A DNA stretch of 64,000 bases from DATDFB01 sp035276475 (GTDB lineage Bacteria > Acidobacteriota > Thermoanaerobaculia > Gp7-AA8), in the NCBI GenBank assembly GCA_035276475.1, contig DATELQ010000117.1:14175-78174 (forward strand). The letters are read 5' to 3'. A program made the translations under genes and the position numbers. Below the pieces are notes generated by a model that ran no database searches, was not told where the DNA came from, and saw nothing but the letters and a program-made list of their open reading frames with translations. Below are positions 1 through 7,328 of this stretch, piece by piece. The stretch's first letter is position 1. Every line of letters begins with the position of its first letter.

Positions 1-412
1 TGCCTAAGCGGTAGTGGCGGAGCTCGTGTCTCGTGGCGCAGTCGTCGCGCGCGAACGTGCCGCTGCGCAGCTCCTCCGTGTACTGCGGGATCGTGCGCGT
101 CATCATCAGCATGAACGCGATCACGAGCTCCGCCACGGCATTCGCGTTCTCGCCCGGAAGGCTCACGATCGAGATCCCGCGCTCGCGCGCCGCGACGGCG
201 TCGATGTTGTCCGTGCCGCTCGTCCCTTGCGCGATCAGCTCCAGGCGCGGCGCTGCGTCGAGCATCCCCCGCGTCACGCGGACGTGCGCGCGCGTCACCA
301 GTACCTCGGCGTCGGCGAGCTCCTCGACGATCGCGAAGCGCGCGTCGGCGGCGAGCCGCGCCACGAAGCGCGGATCGAGCTGCGCGGCGATGAAGACTTT
401 TTTCGCGGCCAC
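1..412 (-). CDS. D-2-hydroxyacid dehydrogenase (phosphoglycerate dehydrogenase-like), N-terminal part
   Basis: The complement reads as the first ~137 residues of a D-isomer-specific 2-hydroxyacid dehydrogenase; the rest lies beyond the left edge. It opens with a short beta strand and the family hallmarks follow: QGTSGTDNIDAVAARERGI, then SLPGENANAVAELVIAFML, then the HYRLG stretch that leads into the NAD-binding Rossmann loop. Members oxidise 2-hydroxyacids with NAD; the closest in feel is SerA, the first step of serine synthesis, but the substrate cannot be told from this part. The start is a GTG at 412; an in-frame ATG at 436 is an alternative that would overlap the divergent gene. Only about 20 bp separate it from the YfhO-type gene, so the two promoters must overlap. 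Confidence 0.8.
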   Translation of the reverse strand, partial: MAAKKVFIAAQLDPRFVARLAADARFAIVEELADAEVLVTRAHVRVTRGMLDAAPRLELIAQGTSGTDNIDAVAARERGISIVSLPGENANAVAELVIAFMLMMTRTIPQYTEELRSGTFARDDCATRHELRHYRLG

Positions 413-430
413 GATAAACTGCGATCCGCT

Positions 431-2914
431 TTGCATTTTCTCCGAAAGCACTCCATCGCGCTTGCCGCGATCGTCGTCTACCACTTCGTTTTCTTCTTCC
501 CGACGATCTTCATGCAGCGCGTCGTCTCCCCCAACGACGTCTTCTACAACTTCGAGCCGTGGGGCCACGGCCACGACGTCGTCGCCCAAAACTCCGTCGT
601 CAATGACCCGCCGACGTCGTACCTGACGATGCTCTCGCTCGTCAAAAGCGAGCCGCGCGCGTTCCACTGGGACCCCTTCGTCGCCTCCGGCATCCCCGGC
701 TGGGCCTCGTCGTCCGCCGCGTCGCTCACGCCGTTCGCGTTCCTGCCGGCCAAGCTCCTGCCGCTGTCGTGGGTCTACACCGGCATCATCCTCCTGAAGC
801 TCAACGTCGCCTTTTTCTTCGCCTACCTCTGGCTCCGCGAAGAGCGCCTCGGGCGGCGCGGCGCGGCCATCGGCGCGATCGTCTTCGCCGCGTCGGGGCC
901 GATCGCGGTGCGCTGGCTCTGGCAGGTGACGAACGCGACGCCGCTCTATCCCGCGCTCTTGTGGATCGCCGTGCGCACCGCGCGCGGCAAGCGGGCGCCG
1001 GCGTGGGCGGTGCTGCTGATCGCGCTCGCGTACGCGCTGAGCGGATTCCCGGCGGCGATGGCGTACGGCGCGTGGGTCGCGCTGATCTACTTCCTCGTGC
1101 GCGTGCGGACATGGCGCCGATTGCCGGCGACGATCGCCGCCGTCGCGCTGGCCCTCGGCATTGCAGCGCCGATGCTCGTCTCCTTCGCGAAGCTCGTGCA
1201 GCGCACCGGCTACCTCGCCGTGCGCGCGACGGCGGCGGCGGAGTACCGGTTCCCGTGGCACCACCTGCGCCTCTTCGTGCAGCCAGACGCCCTCGGCAAC
1301 CGCGCCTATCACAACTGGACGGGCGACCGCGCCCTCGGCATTCTCAACAACTACATCGAGGCGACGGTCTACGCCGGCGTCGTGGCCCTCCCGCTCGTCA
1401 TCATCGCGCTCATCAACCGCCGCGCGCGCTGGCGCTGGTTCTGGCTCGCCGCGCTCGCCGTCATCGTCGCGTGCATGTTCGGCGTCGCGCCAATCGCGCG
1501 CGTCGTCGGCGCATTGCCCGGCATCAAGTACTCGCCGCTGACGCGATTGCAGATCATCTTGCCGATCGCCGTCGCCTACCTCGCGGCGGCCGGCGCGGCG
1601 CTGATCGGCAAACGCACGCTCGTGGCGATGGCGATCGCGGTCCTCGCCGCGGCGGACCTCGGCGTCTTCGCCGGCCGCTTCTACCCGTACCTCGAGCCGC
1701 AGACGTCGATGCCGCCGGCGACGCCGACGATCGCCTTTCTGCAAGCGCAGCCGAAGCCGTTCCGCATCGCGCCGTTCTTCGACTACTTCTGGCCGAACGC
1801 CGCGGAGCTCTACCGCCTCGAGGACATCCGCAGCCATTTCTCGTCCGAGGCAAGGTATCGGAAGCTGCTGGAGCGCATCGACCCGACGTCGTTCTCCAGC
1901 GGCTCGACCGTCATCCAATTCAACGGCCTCAAATTCGATCTCACCGATCCGCTCGTCTCGATGCTCGGCGTGCGCTACCTCGTCGAGCAGAAGAGCATCG
2001 ACATCGTGAAGTGGTCGATCTTCGGCGCGACGAAGCCCGGCGTGAAAGAGATCGGCGGCTACGTGCTGCAGCCGGGCACGATCGCGCAGCGCAGGGTGCA
2101 CGTCGACGCGGAGCCGTTCTGGTCGATCGAGCTGCCGATCGGCATCGACGCGATGACGACGAAGAATCCGGCGCTGATCGTGACGCTGATCAAGGACGCG
2201 CGCGTGGTCTGGTCGCGGACGTTCGTCCCCGACGACTGGGGCAGCGTCGGCAAGCTCTACGTCCCTCTCCACCCGTACGCGCGCCTCGGCGACACGGTCG
2301 TGCTGCGCCTCGAGTCGCGCGGCATCCGCGGCGGGATGTTGAAGGGCACCGCAGAGCCGGGCGACGCGCCGTTCTTCTACGGCCGCGTGACGACGCCGAT
2401 CGTCTTCGACCGCGAGCTCTCCGAGGGGCGGATCTTCCGCAACCTCTCCGAGGTGCCGCGCTTCCATGCCGTGGCGCGCGTGCGGAAGATGGACGACGCG
2501 GCGTTCCTGGCGACGAAGGACATCGATTTCGCCACCGAGGCGATCGTGACCGATGGGAATGCGGCGCTGCCGGAGACGAGCGACGCCGCCATCGCGATGC
2601 GCAGCTACTCCGACGACGAGCAGGTCGTCACCGTGAGCGCGCCAGCGAAGACGCTCCTCGCGTCGTCGGAGAAGCTGACGCCGGAGCTCGGCGTCACGAT
2701 CGACGGCAAAGCCGTCAAGCCGATCGAGATCAACATGCTCTTCGCCGGCGTGCCGGTGCCGCCGGGCGAGCACCGCGTCGTCTTCACGCGGCGCGTCGGG
2801 CGAGGGTGGTGGCCAGTGGCGGGCGTCTGCGCGCTGCTGTCACTGCTGTTGATCGGCATCGATCTTCACGCGGCGTACAACGTCTCGCGCTCGACGCGCA
2901 GGCGCAGCGCGTAG
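431..2914 (+). CDS. YfhO-family polytopic membrane protein
   Basis: An 827-residue integral membrane protein. The first segment (IALAAIVVYHFVFFF) is followed by a periplasmic stretch with DPFVASGIPGW, then about ten further hydrophobic segments to roughly residue 430. A large soluble region follows, and a last membrane helix lies near the C-terminus. This order, and the DP/GxP loop after helix 1, is typical of the YfhO family (PF09586), GT-C-like proteins linked in Gram-positives to glycosylation of lipoteichoic acid; the substrate here is unknown. The frame is open to position 14, but that upstream part is antisense to the dehydrogenase, so the TTG at 431, which keeps the first helix, is the best start; ATG 512 would lose that helix. 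No good ribosome-binding site is visible. The 3' end overlaps the convergent gene by 49 bp. Confidence 0.8.
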   Translation: MHFLRKHSIALAAIVVYHFVFFFPTIFMQRVVSPNDVFYNFEPWGHGHDVVAQNSVVNDPPTSYLTMLSLVKSEPRAFHWDPFVASGIPGWASSSAASLTPFAFLPAKLLPLSWVYTGIILLKLNVAFFFAYLWLREERLGRRGAAIGAIVFAASGPIAVRWLWQVTNATPLYPALLWIAVRTARGKRAPAWAVLLIALAYALSGFPAAMAYGAWVALIYFLVRVRTWRRLPATIAAVALALGIAAPMLVSFAKLVQRTGYLAVRATAAAEYRFPWHHLRLFVQPDALGNRAYHNWTGDRALGILNNYIEATVYAGVVALPLVIIALINRRARWRWFWLAALAVIVACMFGVAPIARVVGALPGIKYSPLTRLQIILPIAVAYLAAAGAALIGKRTLVAMAIAVLAAADLGVFAGRFYPYLEPQTSMPPATPTIAFLQAQPKPFRIAPFFDYFWPNAAELYRLEDIRSHFSSEARYRKLLERIDPTSFSSGSTVIQFNGLKFDLTDPLVSMLGVRYLVEQKSIDIVKWSIFGATKPGVKEIGGYVLQPGTIAQRRVHVDAEPFWSIELPIGIDAMTTKNPALIVTLIKDARVVWSRTFVPDDWGSVGKLYVPLHPYARLGDTVVLRLESRGIRGGMLKGTAEPGDAPFFYGRVTTPIVFDRELSEGRIFRNLSEVPRFHAVARVRKMDDAAFLATKDIDFATEAIVTDGNAALPETSDAAIAMRSYSDDEQVVTVSAPAKTLLASSEKLTPELGVTIDGKAVKPIEINMLFAGVPVPPGEHRVVFTRRVGRGWWPVAGVCALLSLLLIGIDLHAAYNVSRSTRRRSA

Positions 2915-3684
2915 CGCTTTGGGCGCAATTCGACGTCGAGAGCCGCCGCCGAGGGCTCGAGGAAATCGGCCAGCATGGCCGCGCGGACGCCGGTGCGCGG
3001 TGGCAAGCCGTCGATGTGCGCGGCGAGCGCGTCGACGCTTCCTTCCACTACGACCATCGGCAGCGTGCGCGCGCCGCCGGCGCACGCGGCGAGGAGGCGA
3101 TGGTGACCGTTGCGGAGCACGAGACGATCGTCGGCAGCGAGGACGCTGACGTAGTTCGGGCGCGGCTCGATGCGGAAGGTCAGCTCGATCGGCGCGGTGT
3201 CGGTGGCGCGGTGGATCTGCGCGCCCGACACCGCCAGCTCGCCGCGCGACGATAGGAACGACACGGTCGGGCCGCCGCCGGTCTCGGGCTCGACGTCGAG
3301 CTCCGTCGTGCTCGGAAAGAGAATGGGAAGGAGCGCGGACGCTGCGAGGCGCTCGCGCATCACGGCTACGCGCCCGAGGTTCACCACCGGTTGCAGCGTG
3401 GCCACGGAGAGCGCGTCGACGGCGGCGAGCGACCACGGCTTTCCGTCGAGCGCGGTGCGGAAGAGCGGCGCCGCGAGGATCTCCTCCACTTCGGCGCGTG
3501 CCGTTTCGTCGAGCGCCTCGGGCGCGACCGGCGGCGGCGCGGGCGAGGCGAGAAAGGCCTCGCGCGCCGCGCGCCAGCGTCGCCGCACGTCATCCACATC
3601 GACGACGGCGACGCGCACGGCGAAGTCGACGGCGCGCTCGCAATCGTAGAACGCGCCGAGGAGCAGGCGGCCGCGGTTCAGCAT
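2866..3684 (-). CDS. Hypothetical protein with ParB/sulfiredoxin-like HHR motif
   Basis: A 272-residue soluble protein with no signal peptide. I do not recognise the whole protein. Residues ~170-215 read as strand, PNYVSVLAADDRLVLRNGHHRLLAA, helix, and this resembles the NGHHR signature of ParB-like or sulfiredoxin-like folds (typically GxHRxxA after a short beta hairpin). That similarity is short and should be read as a hint only. The ATG at 3684 overlaps the stop of the upstream gene (ATGCTGA, 7 bp), so the pair is probably translationally coupled. It is the last of three genes on this strand (4908-5564, 3678-4898, this one) that look like one operon. The frame stays open upstream of the ATG, but that part is antisense-like and overlaps the real upstream gene. 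Confidence 0.7.
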   Translation of the reverse strand: MLNRGRLLLGAFYDCERAVDFAVRVAVVDVDDVRRRWRAAREAFLASPAPPPVAPEALDETARAEVEEILAAPLFRTALDGKPWSLAAVDALSVATLQPVVNLGRVAVMRERLAASALLPILFPSTTELDVEPETGGGPTVSFLSSRGELAVSGAQIHRATDTAPIELTFRIEPRPNYVSVLAADDRLVLRNGHHRLLAACAGGARTLPMVVVEGSVDALAAHIDGLPPRTGVRAAMLADFLEPSAAALDVELRPKRYALRLRVERETLYAA

Positions 3685-4898
3685 GAGGTGATGCTCGACG
3701 TGTCGGGAAGCTGCAGCGTGACCTGCAGCGGATTCGACGTCGTGGTGATGCCCTGCGCGTTCACCGGCGCGGAGAAGGCCGGGTGGTCTCCGTGCGAGGT
3801 GACGTTGAAAACGAGCACGCCGAGCTCCGGCACGATCGGCACGCTCGGCGGCTGCGGCGGCGCGCCGGCCGGTGGATCGAGGTGAATGCCGGCCAGCGGA
3901 ACGGTGACGTGCGCGGCCGAGCCGGGGCAGACCGTGCTGCCGAGGATCCCGGTGGCGTCGATGCCCGGAAGATTCAGCGCGGCGATGACGGGATTGGAGA
4001 TCGCCAGCTGCACGCCCGCGCCCATCTGGTCGGCCGACTCGTCGCGCACGACGACGGTGATCTGCCGGCTGCGCAGGAGGCATTTGGCGCGGTTCTGCCA
4101 CGTGGTGATGACCTTCGTGTCGTTGGCCAGGATGTTCTTGGCGCTGGTGAGCGCATTGTTCGCCGCGTTGAACTTCGGCAGCGCCGCGGCCAGCAGCGGA
4201 TCGGCCGGCGCCAGCGCCTGGAGCTTTTCGATGCAGTCCTTGATGTCGTTGACGACGGCGGTGGCGGCGTTGATGAGGTCCTGCGCTTTCTTCAGCTCCG
4301 TCACGCCGGCGTTGCAGTCGCCGGAGAGGGCGATGCCGGCGGCGGTGTTGACGAGGTTCTGCACGACGGCGTCGAGCGAGCCGTGCGACGCGGGATTGTC
4401 GGGGTTCGCGACCTGGAGGACGTCGGCGTCGAGGAGCGGCAGGTTGGCGTTGATGCAGCTCTGCGCTCCGAGGATGGCGCCGGCGGAAAGGCCCGAGCAG
4501 ATGCAGTTCGCGTACTTTGCGAGGACCTCGGGCTCGTGAATGAGGACGTAGGACTTGGCGTCGTCGCGGTCGGCCGTCGCAGTGGCGAGCTTCGCCGCGG
4601 CGTTCGGCGCCGAGGCGCTGAGGTCGAGGATGCCGGTGGGGATGCCGCCGACGAGACCGGTCAGGCCGCCGGCGGAGATGAGCGACTCCAGCGCGGAGAT
4701 CTGTCCGACTGCGCCGTAGGCGAGTGCCACCTGTCCCCACGCGTCTTCGAGATGGGTGACGCCGTCGAGGCACGCTGGGCCGGCCGGCGCGGCCGCGAGG
4801 GCCGCATCGACCGCGGCGTGAGCGGCGTTCTTTGCAGTGGTTGTCGCCGTGGCGGCGGTGTTGATGAAGCCGTCGATTGCGGAGGTGATGGTCGGCAT
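3678..4898 (-). CDS. Ala-rich hypothetical protein, 406 aa
   Basis: The product is rich in Ala, Asn and Leu and largely helical by composition for residues 1-270, with about eight Cys including a CIC motif near residue 132. The last ~130 residues turn Pro/Val/Thr-rich and beta-like, with a PPAGAPPQPPSVP linker near residue 350. There is no signal peptide: it begins MPTITSAIDGFINTAATA. The start is supported by AGGAG six bases before the ATG. I do not recognise the family. It sits nine bases after the 218-residue gene and overlaps the next gene by 7 bp, so all three are probably made together. A helical domain joined to a Pro-rich beta domain could be structural or adhesive, but the sequence does not show a function. 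Confidence 0.7.
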   Translation of the reverse strand: MPTITSAIDGFINTAATATTTAKNAAHAAVDAALAAAPAGPACLDGVTHLEDAWGQVALAYGAVGQISALESLISAGGLTGLVGGIPTGILDLSASAPNAAAKLATATADRDDAKSYVLIHEPEVLAKYANCICSGLSAGAILGAQSCINANLPLLDADVLQVANPDNPASHGSLDAVVQNLVNTAAGIALSGDCNAGVTELKKAQDLINAATAVVNDIKDCIEKLQALAPADPLLAAALPKFNAANNALTSAKNILANDTKVITTWQNRAKCLLRSRQITVVVRDESADQMGAGVQLAISNPVIAALNLPGIDATGILGSTVCPGSAAHVTVPLAGIHLDPPAGAPPQPPSVPIVPELGVLVFNVTSHGDHPAFSAPVNAQGITTTSNPLQVTLQLPDTSSITSC

Positions 4899-4907
4899 TT
4901 CTCGCTC

Positions 4908-5564
4908 CTATTTCTGCGCGATGGCGCGGCCGGTCCAGCGTTCGGCGCCGACGGTGATGGGGAGGTCGGCGAAGGCGGACGTGACCACGGCTGCGGGCGA
5001 GTGCCGCGCGCCGCATTGCGTGCACGACGTGAGCGGCGCGCGCGGGCGCGTCAGCACGGCGAGGTTGGCCGCGTTTCCCCGCGTCTCCAGCGCACGCGTC
5101 AGGAAGTTGTTCTTGATGCGCGTGACGAACCACGCGGTGCCGGTGTCCTCGTCGTCGTCTTCGCGGATCTCTTCGAGCTGCTCGGCGAGCTTCTGAAAGT
5201 TGGTGATGGGGAAGAGCTTCTCGAAGCTCGGGATGGCGGGGATGACGTCGCCGAGGGCGAGGACGAGAGGGCCGGTCTCGCGGTAGGTGGCGGTGATGAG
5301 GCGCAGCGGACCGCCGGCGCGCTTCAAGAGGTCGTCGGCGGACTTCACCGGCAGCTCCACGCCCCAGAAGATCTCGCGGAAGAGCTGCGCGGAGGAGCGG
5401 AGGGAGCTGAAGGCGTCTTCGATGCTCTCGGCGATTTCGTTGCGCAGGGCCATGGTCTCGACGATGGCGACGTCGATGGCCTCGAGCGCGTCGCGCAGCG
5501 TGCCGGGATTGGCGATGCCTTGGCGTTGGGGTCGCTTGTCTTTGGGATCTTCGGCTGTGCTCAT
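4908..5564 (-). CDS. Hypothetical protein, 218 aa, first gene of an unknown operon
   Basis: A mostly helical soluble protein. Residues 20-75 form amphipathic helices (DALEAIDVAIVETMALRNEI and onward), residues 110-150 are acidic (EEIREDDDEDTG), and a CTQCGARH motif lies near residue 184, possibly a metal site of CxxC type. There is no membrane segment or signal peptide. I do not recognise the family. It is the first of three tightly linked genes, and about 20 bp separate it from the membrane protein gene upstream on the same strand, so the cluster may extend to that gene. Confidence 0.65.
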   Translation of the reverse strand: MSTAEDPKDKRPQRQGIANPGTLRDALEAIDVAIVETMALRNEIAESIEDAFSSLRSSAQLFREIFWGVELPVKSADDLLKRAGGPLRLITATYRETGPLVLALGDVIPAIPSFEKLFPITNFQKLAEQLEEIREDDDEDTGTAWFVTRIKNNFLTRALETRGNAANLAVLTRPRAPLTSCTQCGARHSPAAVVTSAFADLPITVGAERWTGRAIAQK

Positions 5565-5581
5565 GACCCAACTAGTGCGGG

Positions 5582-6493
5582 TCAGGGCGTAAACGTTTCA
5601 TGGAATTGCGGATGGGTCTGGTTGGCGGCGATCGGTATCCGAGGATTTGGCGCTCCGGCACCGGCTGAGAAGTCCATTTTCGGGTGCCGGTACCCATACG
5701 TTTGGTCGAGCGAGATGTACGCAGGGTCGCTCTCGATGCACGCCACCACGAGATGGAAAGCGTCGACGGAGATCCCAAGCCGCTCCGCAATCTGTTTGAG
5801 GCGGGCATGCGCGCCCCCTTGAGGGGGATTGCCGTGGGCGCACTCTTGATCTGCATATTTTTTGACGGTGATCAGCGCGTATGCCGAGCGGATGCTCAGC
5901 GCGCGGAGATCGTTGATGCGCCCATTCGAGTGCATGATGAGGATCGACTGATCGATCCAGTCGAGCACGCGGTCACGCGGATAGAGCGACCGCCCGCAGA
6001 CTTCCGGCGCGTGCATCGCGGCGAGATGCTGGATGGAAGTGATGCCGAGTTCCTCGAGCACGTCGACCGCGCCATCGTCGACGCCCTCGAGCAGGCGGAC
6101 CGAAAAGTCGGCGGCGCTCGTCTGGGTCACGCCGAACGTCTGCATGGCCGTCTTGCGGAGGGCCTTCATCGCCCATGAATGAAAGAGACCCGCGAGAAAA
6201 TAAAGCGCGGGAAGGCTGACCATCGTCTTGAACTGTTGCGCGATGTCGGTCTTTGAGGCGACGTATCCGATCATCACGGCGATGGCCGCTTTGAGCGCGC
6301 TGTTGGCCAGGAACCGCGGCGAGAGAGCACTGGCGTTCAGGCGAACGAGCATGAACCAGACGGTGCTGATGTAGGCGCCGTAGCCAGCGAAGACGATGCC
6401 GTCGAATTGATGGCCTTCGTTCCCGTCCGCCGCGCGCGCGACGATGCAGAAGACTCCGGTGAGGAGCGCCGCGGCAACTGACGTTGAGGACAA
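5582..6493 (-). CDS. Hypothetical membrane protein, start uncertain (possible frameshift)
   Basis: A ~300-residue protein with about four hydrophobic segments in its first 120 residues (SVAAALLTGVFCIVA, GIVFAGYGAYISTVWFMLV, ALKAAIAVMIGYVA, SLPALYFLAGLF) and a soluble helical C-terminal part. That part carries DDGAVDVLEELGITSIQHLAAM, which resembles a helix-hairpin-helix-like helical repeat. The family is not recognised. In this frame the only start is a TTG at 6493 without a ribosome-binding site. Just upstream, an AGGAG correctly spaced from an ATG at 6525 is in a different frame. A single missing base near 6515 would join that ATG to this frame and give MIRVTDAAASALSSTSVAA. I therefore suspect a start-proximal frameshift or an assembly error. 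Confidence 0.6.
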   Translation of the reverse strand: MSSTSVAAALLTGVFCIVARAADGNEGHQFDGIVFAGYGAYISTVWFMLVRLNASALSPRFLANSALKAAIAVMIGYVASKTDIAQQFKTMVSLPALYFLAGLFHSWAMKALRKTAMQTFGVTQTSAADFSVRLLEGVDDGAVDVLEELGITSIQHLAAMHAPEVCGRSLYPRDRVLDWIDQSILIMHSNGRINDLRALSIRSAYALITVKKYADQECAHGNPPQGGAHARLKQIAERLGISVDAFHLVVACIESDPAYISLDQTYGYRHPKMDFSAGAGAPNPRIPIAANQTHPQFHETFTP

Positions 6494-6531
6494 GGCGGAA
6501 GCCGCCGCGTCCGTGACGCGATCATGGCGGT

Positions 6532-6557
6532 CTCCTGAGTTGTGTTTGATTCAGGAG
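6532..6557 (-). promoter_or_regulatory. Stem-loop covering a ribosome-binding site
   Basis: CTCCTGA (6532-6538) and TCAGGAG (6551-6557) are perfect 7-bp inverted repeats around a 12-nt loop. On the minus strand the downstream arm carries the AGGAG that precedes the ATG at 6525. Folding of the mRNA would hide this site, so the hairpin could damp translation of the membrane protein gene. It could equally act on the plus strand, but no gene there starts nearby. There is no T-run, which argues against a terminator. Confidence 0.35.
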
Positions 6558-6577
6558 TGACGCGCCGGGCGAATTCC

Positions 6578-7255
6578 CTACCGCCGCGCGGCCACCAGGA
6601 TGATCTGGTACGCGAACAAACTCCGCCACACGCGCGTCACCATCGTCAGCAACCGCTCGCCGATGCGCAGCAGCCACTCCGGCGTGAAGCGGCCGATGAT
6701 CAGGCGGATCGGTACGGAGGAGCCGCGGATGGCCACGATGCGGAAGCCGGCGTTCTCGATCTCGCGGCGGATCGTGCGCATGGTGAAGAAGCGCAGGTGC
6801 GTGTAGTCGAGGATGCCGCGGTCGCGGTACTCGAACACGCCGAAGAGGAGCCCCAAGCGGACCGTGATGTTGGCGATATTCGGCACCGAGAGGAAGAGCA
6901 GGCCGTCGGGCGCGAGCGACTGCTTCACGCACTCGAGCAGCTTCGAGTCGTCGCGCAGGTGCTCGATGATGTCGGCGAGGACGACGGCGGTCACGTTCGC
7001 GGGAAGGCGGGGCACGCTCTCCAGATCGGCGATGACGACGTGGTCGAAGCGTTTGCGCAGCTCGCCGATGCGGTCGACGTCGTACTCGAAGCCGATCGTG
7101 CGCGTGAAGTACTCGTGCACGGCGGCGCCGAGCTCGCCGCCGGCCGCGCCGAGGTCGAGGAGCGTGCCGCCGCGGCGGACGTAGCGGCGCACGAGGCCGA
7201 TCAGGATGCGATGGCTCGACCCTTCGAAGTCTTTGAACGTGTAGACATTGGACAT
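6578..7255 (-). CDS. Class I SAM-dependent methyltransferase
   Basis: A 225-residue soluble methyltransferase of the Methyltransf_23 (UbiG/bioC-like) type. Motif I is GGTLLDLGAAGGELGAAV (around residues 28-45), the acidic residue ending strand 2 is in TIGFEYDVDRI, motif II is ADLESVP, and motif IV is VVLADIIEHLRDD, with the post-motif PDGLLFLSVPN. The DYTHLRFFT segment is common in members next to surface-polysaccharide genes; the acceptor is unknown. The frame extends 12 codons further, but those codons lie in the heptad repeat, so ATG 7255 (MSNVYTFKDFEG) is the start. It follows lptD on the same strand, separated by the palindromic repeat. Confidence 0.85.
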   Translation of the reverse strand: MSNVYTFKDFEGSSHRILIGLVRRYVRRGGTLLDLGAAGGELGAAVHEYFTRTIGFEYDVDRIGELRKRFDHVVIADLESVPRLPANVTAVVLADIIEHLRDDSKLLECVKQSLAPDGLLFLSVPNIANITVRLGLLFGVFEYRDRGILDYTHLRFFTMRTIRREIENAGFRIVAIRGSSVPIRLIIGRFTPEWLLRIGERLLTMVTRVWRSLFAYQIILVAARR

Positions 7256-7325
7256 AGTGCTGAGTGCTGAGTGCTGAGTGCTGAGGCGCAACCACTCAGC
7301 ACTCAGAACTCAGCACTCAGCACTC
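7256..7325. repeat. Heptanucleotide-repeat palindrome, element 1
   Basis: Four to five tandem copies of GTGCTGA on the left arm are followed by a ten-base loop (ggcgcaacca) and by about five copies of the reverse complement (CTCAGCA, one copy one base short) on the right arm. The whole fills the gap between the lptD stop codon (7329-7331) and the methyltransferase ATG (7255). It can fold as an almost perfect hairpin of about 30 bp. It is not a typical terminator, because there is no T-run on either strand. It has the same design as the elements at 11170, 24215 and 43924 but a different unit. Confidence 0.85.
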
Positions 7326-7328
7326 GAT

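Noticed and set aside
14..430. Long plus-strand reading frame upstream of the YfhO-type gene
   Set aside because: It is antisense to the clearly conserved dehydrogenase N-terminus and is Arg-rich; the real membrane protein begins at about 431.
2866..5571. A 901-residue minus-strand frame covering three genes
   Set aside because: Only its last 272 residues are protein-like; the upstream part overlaps two better genes in other frames and is Arg/His-rich.
7256..7325. Rho-independent terminator as explanation of element 1
   Set aside because: The stem is long and repetitive, and no T-run follows on either strand.
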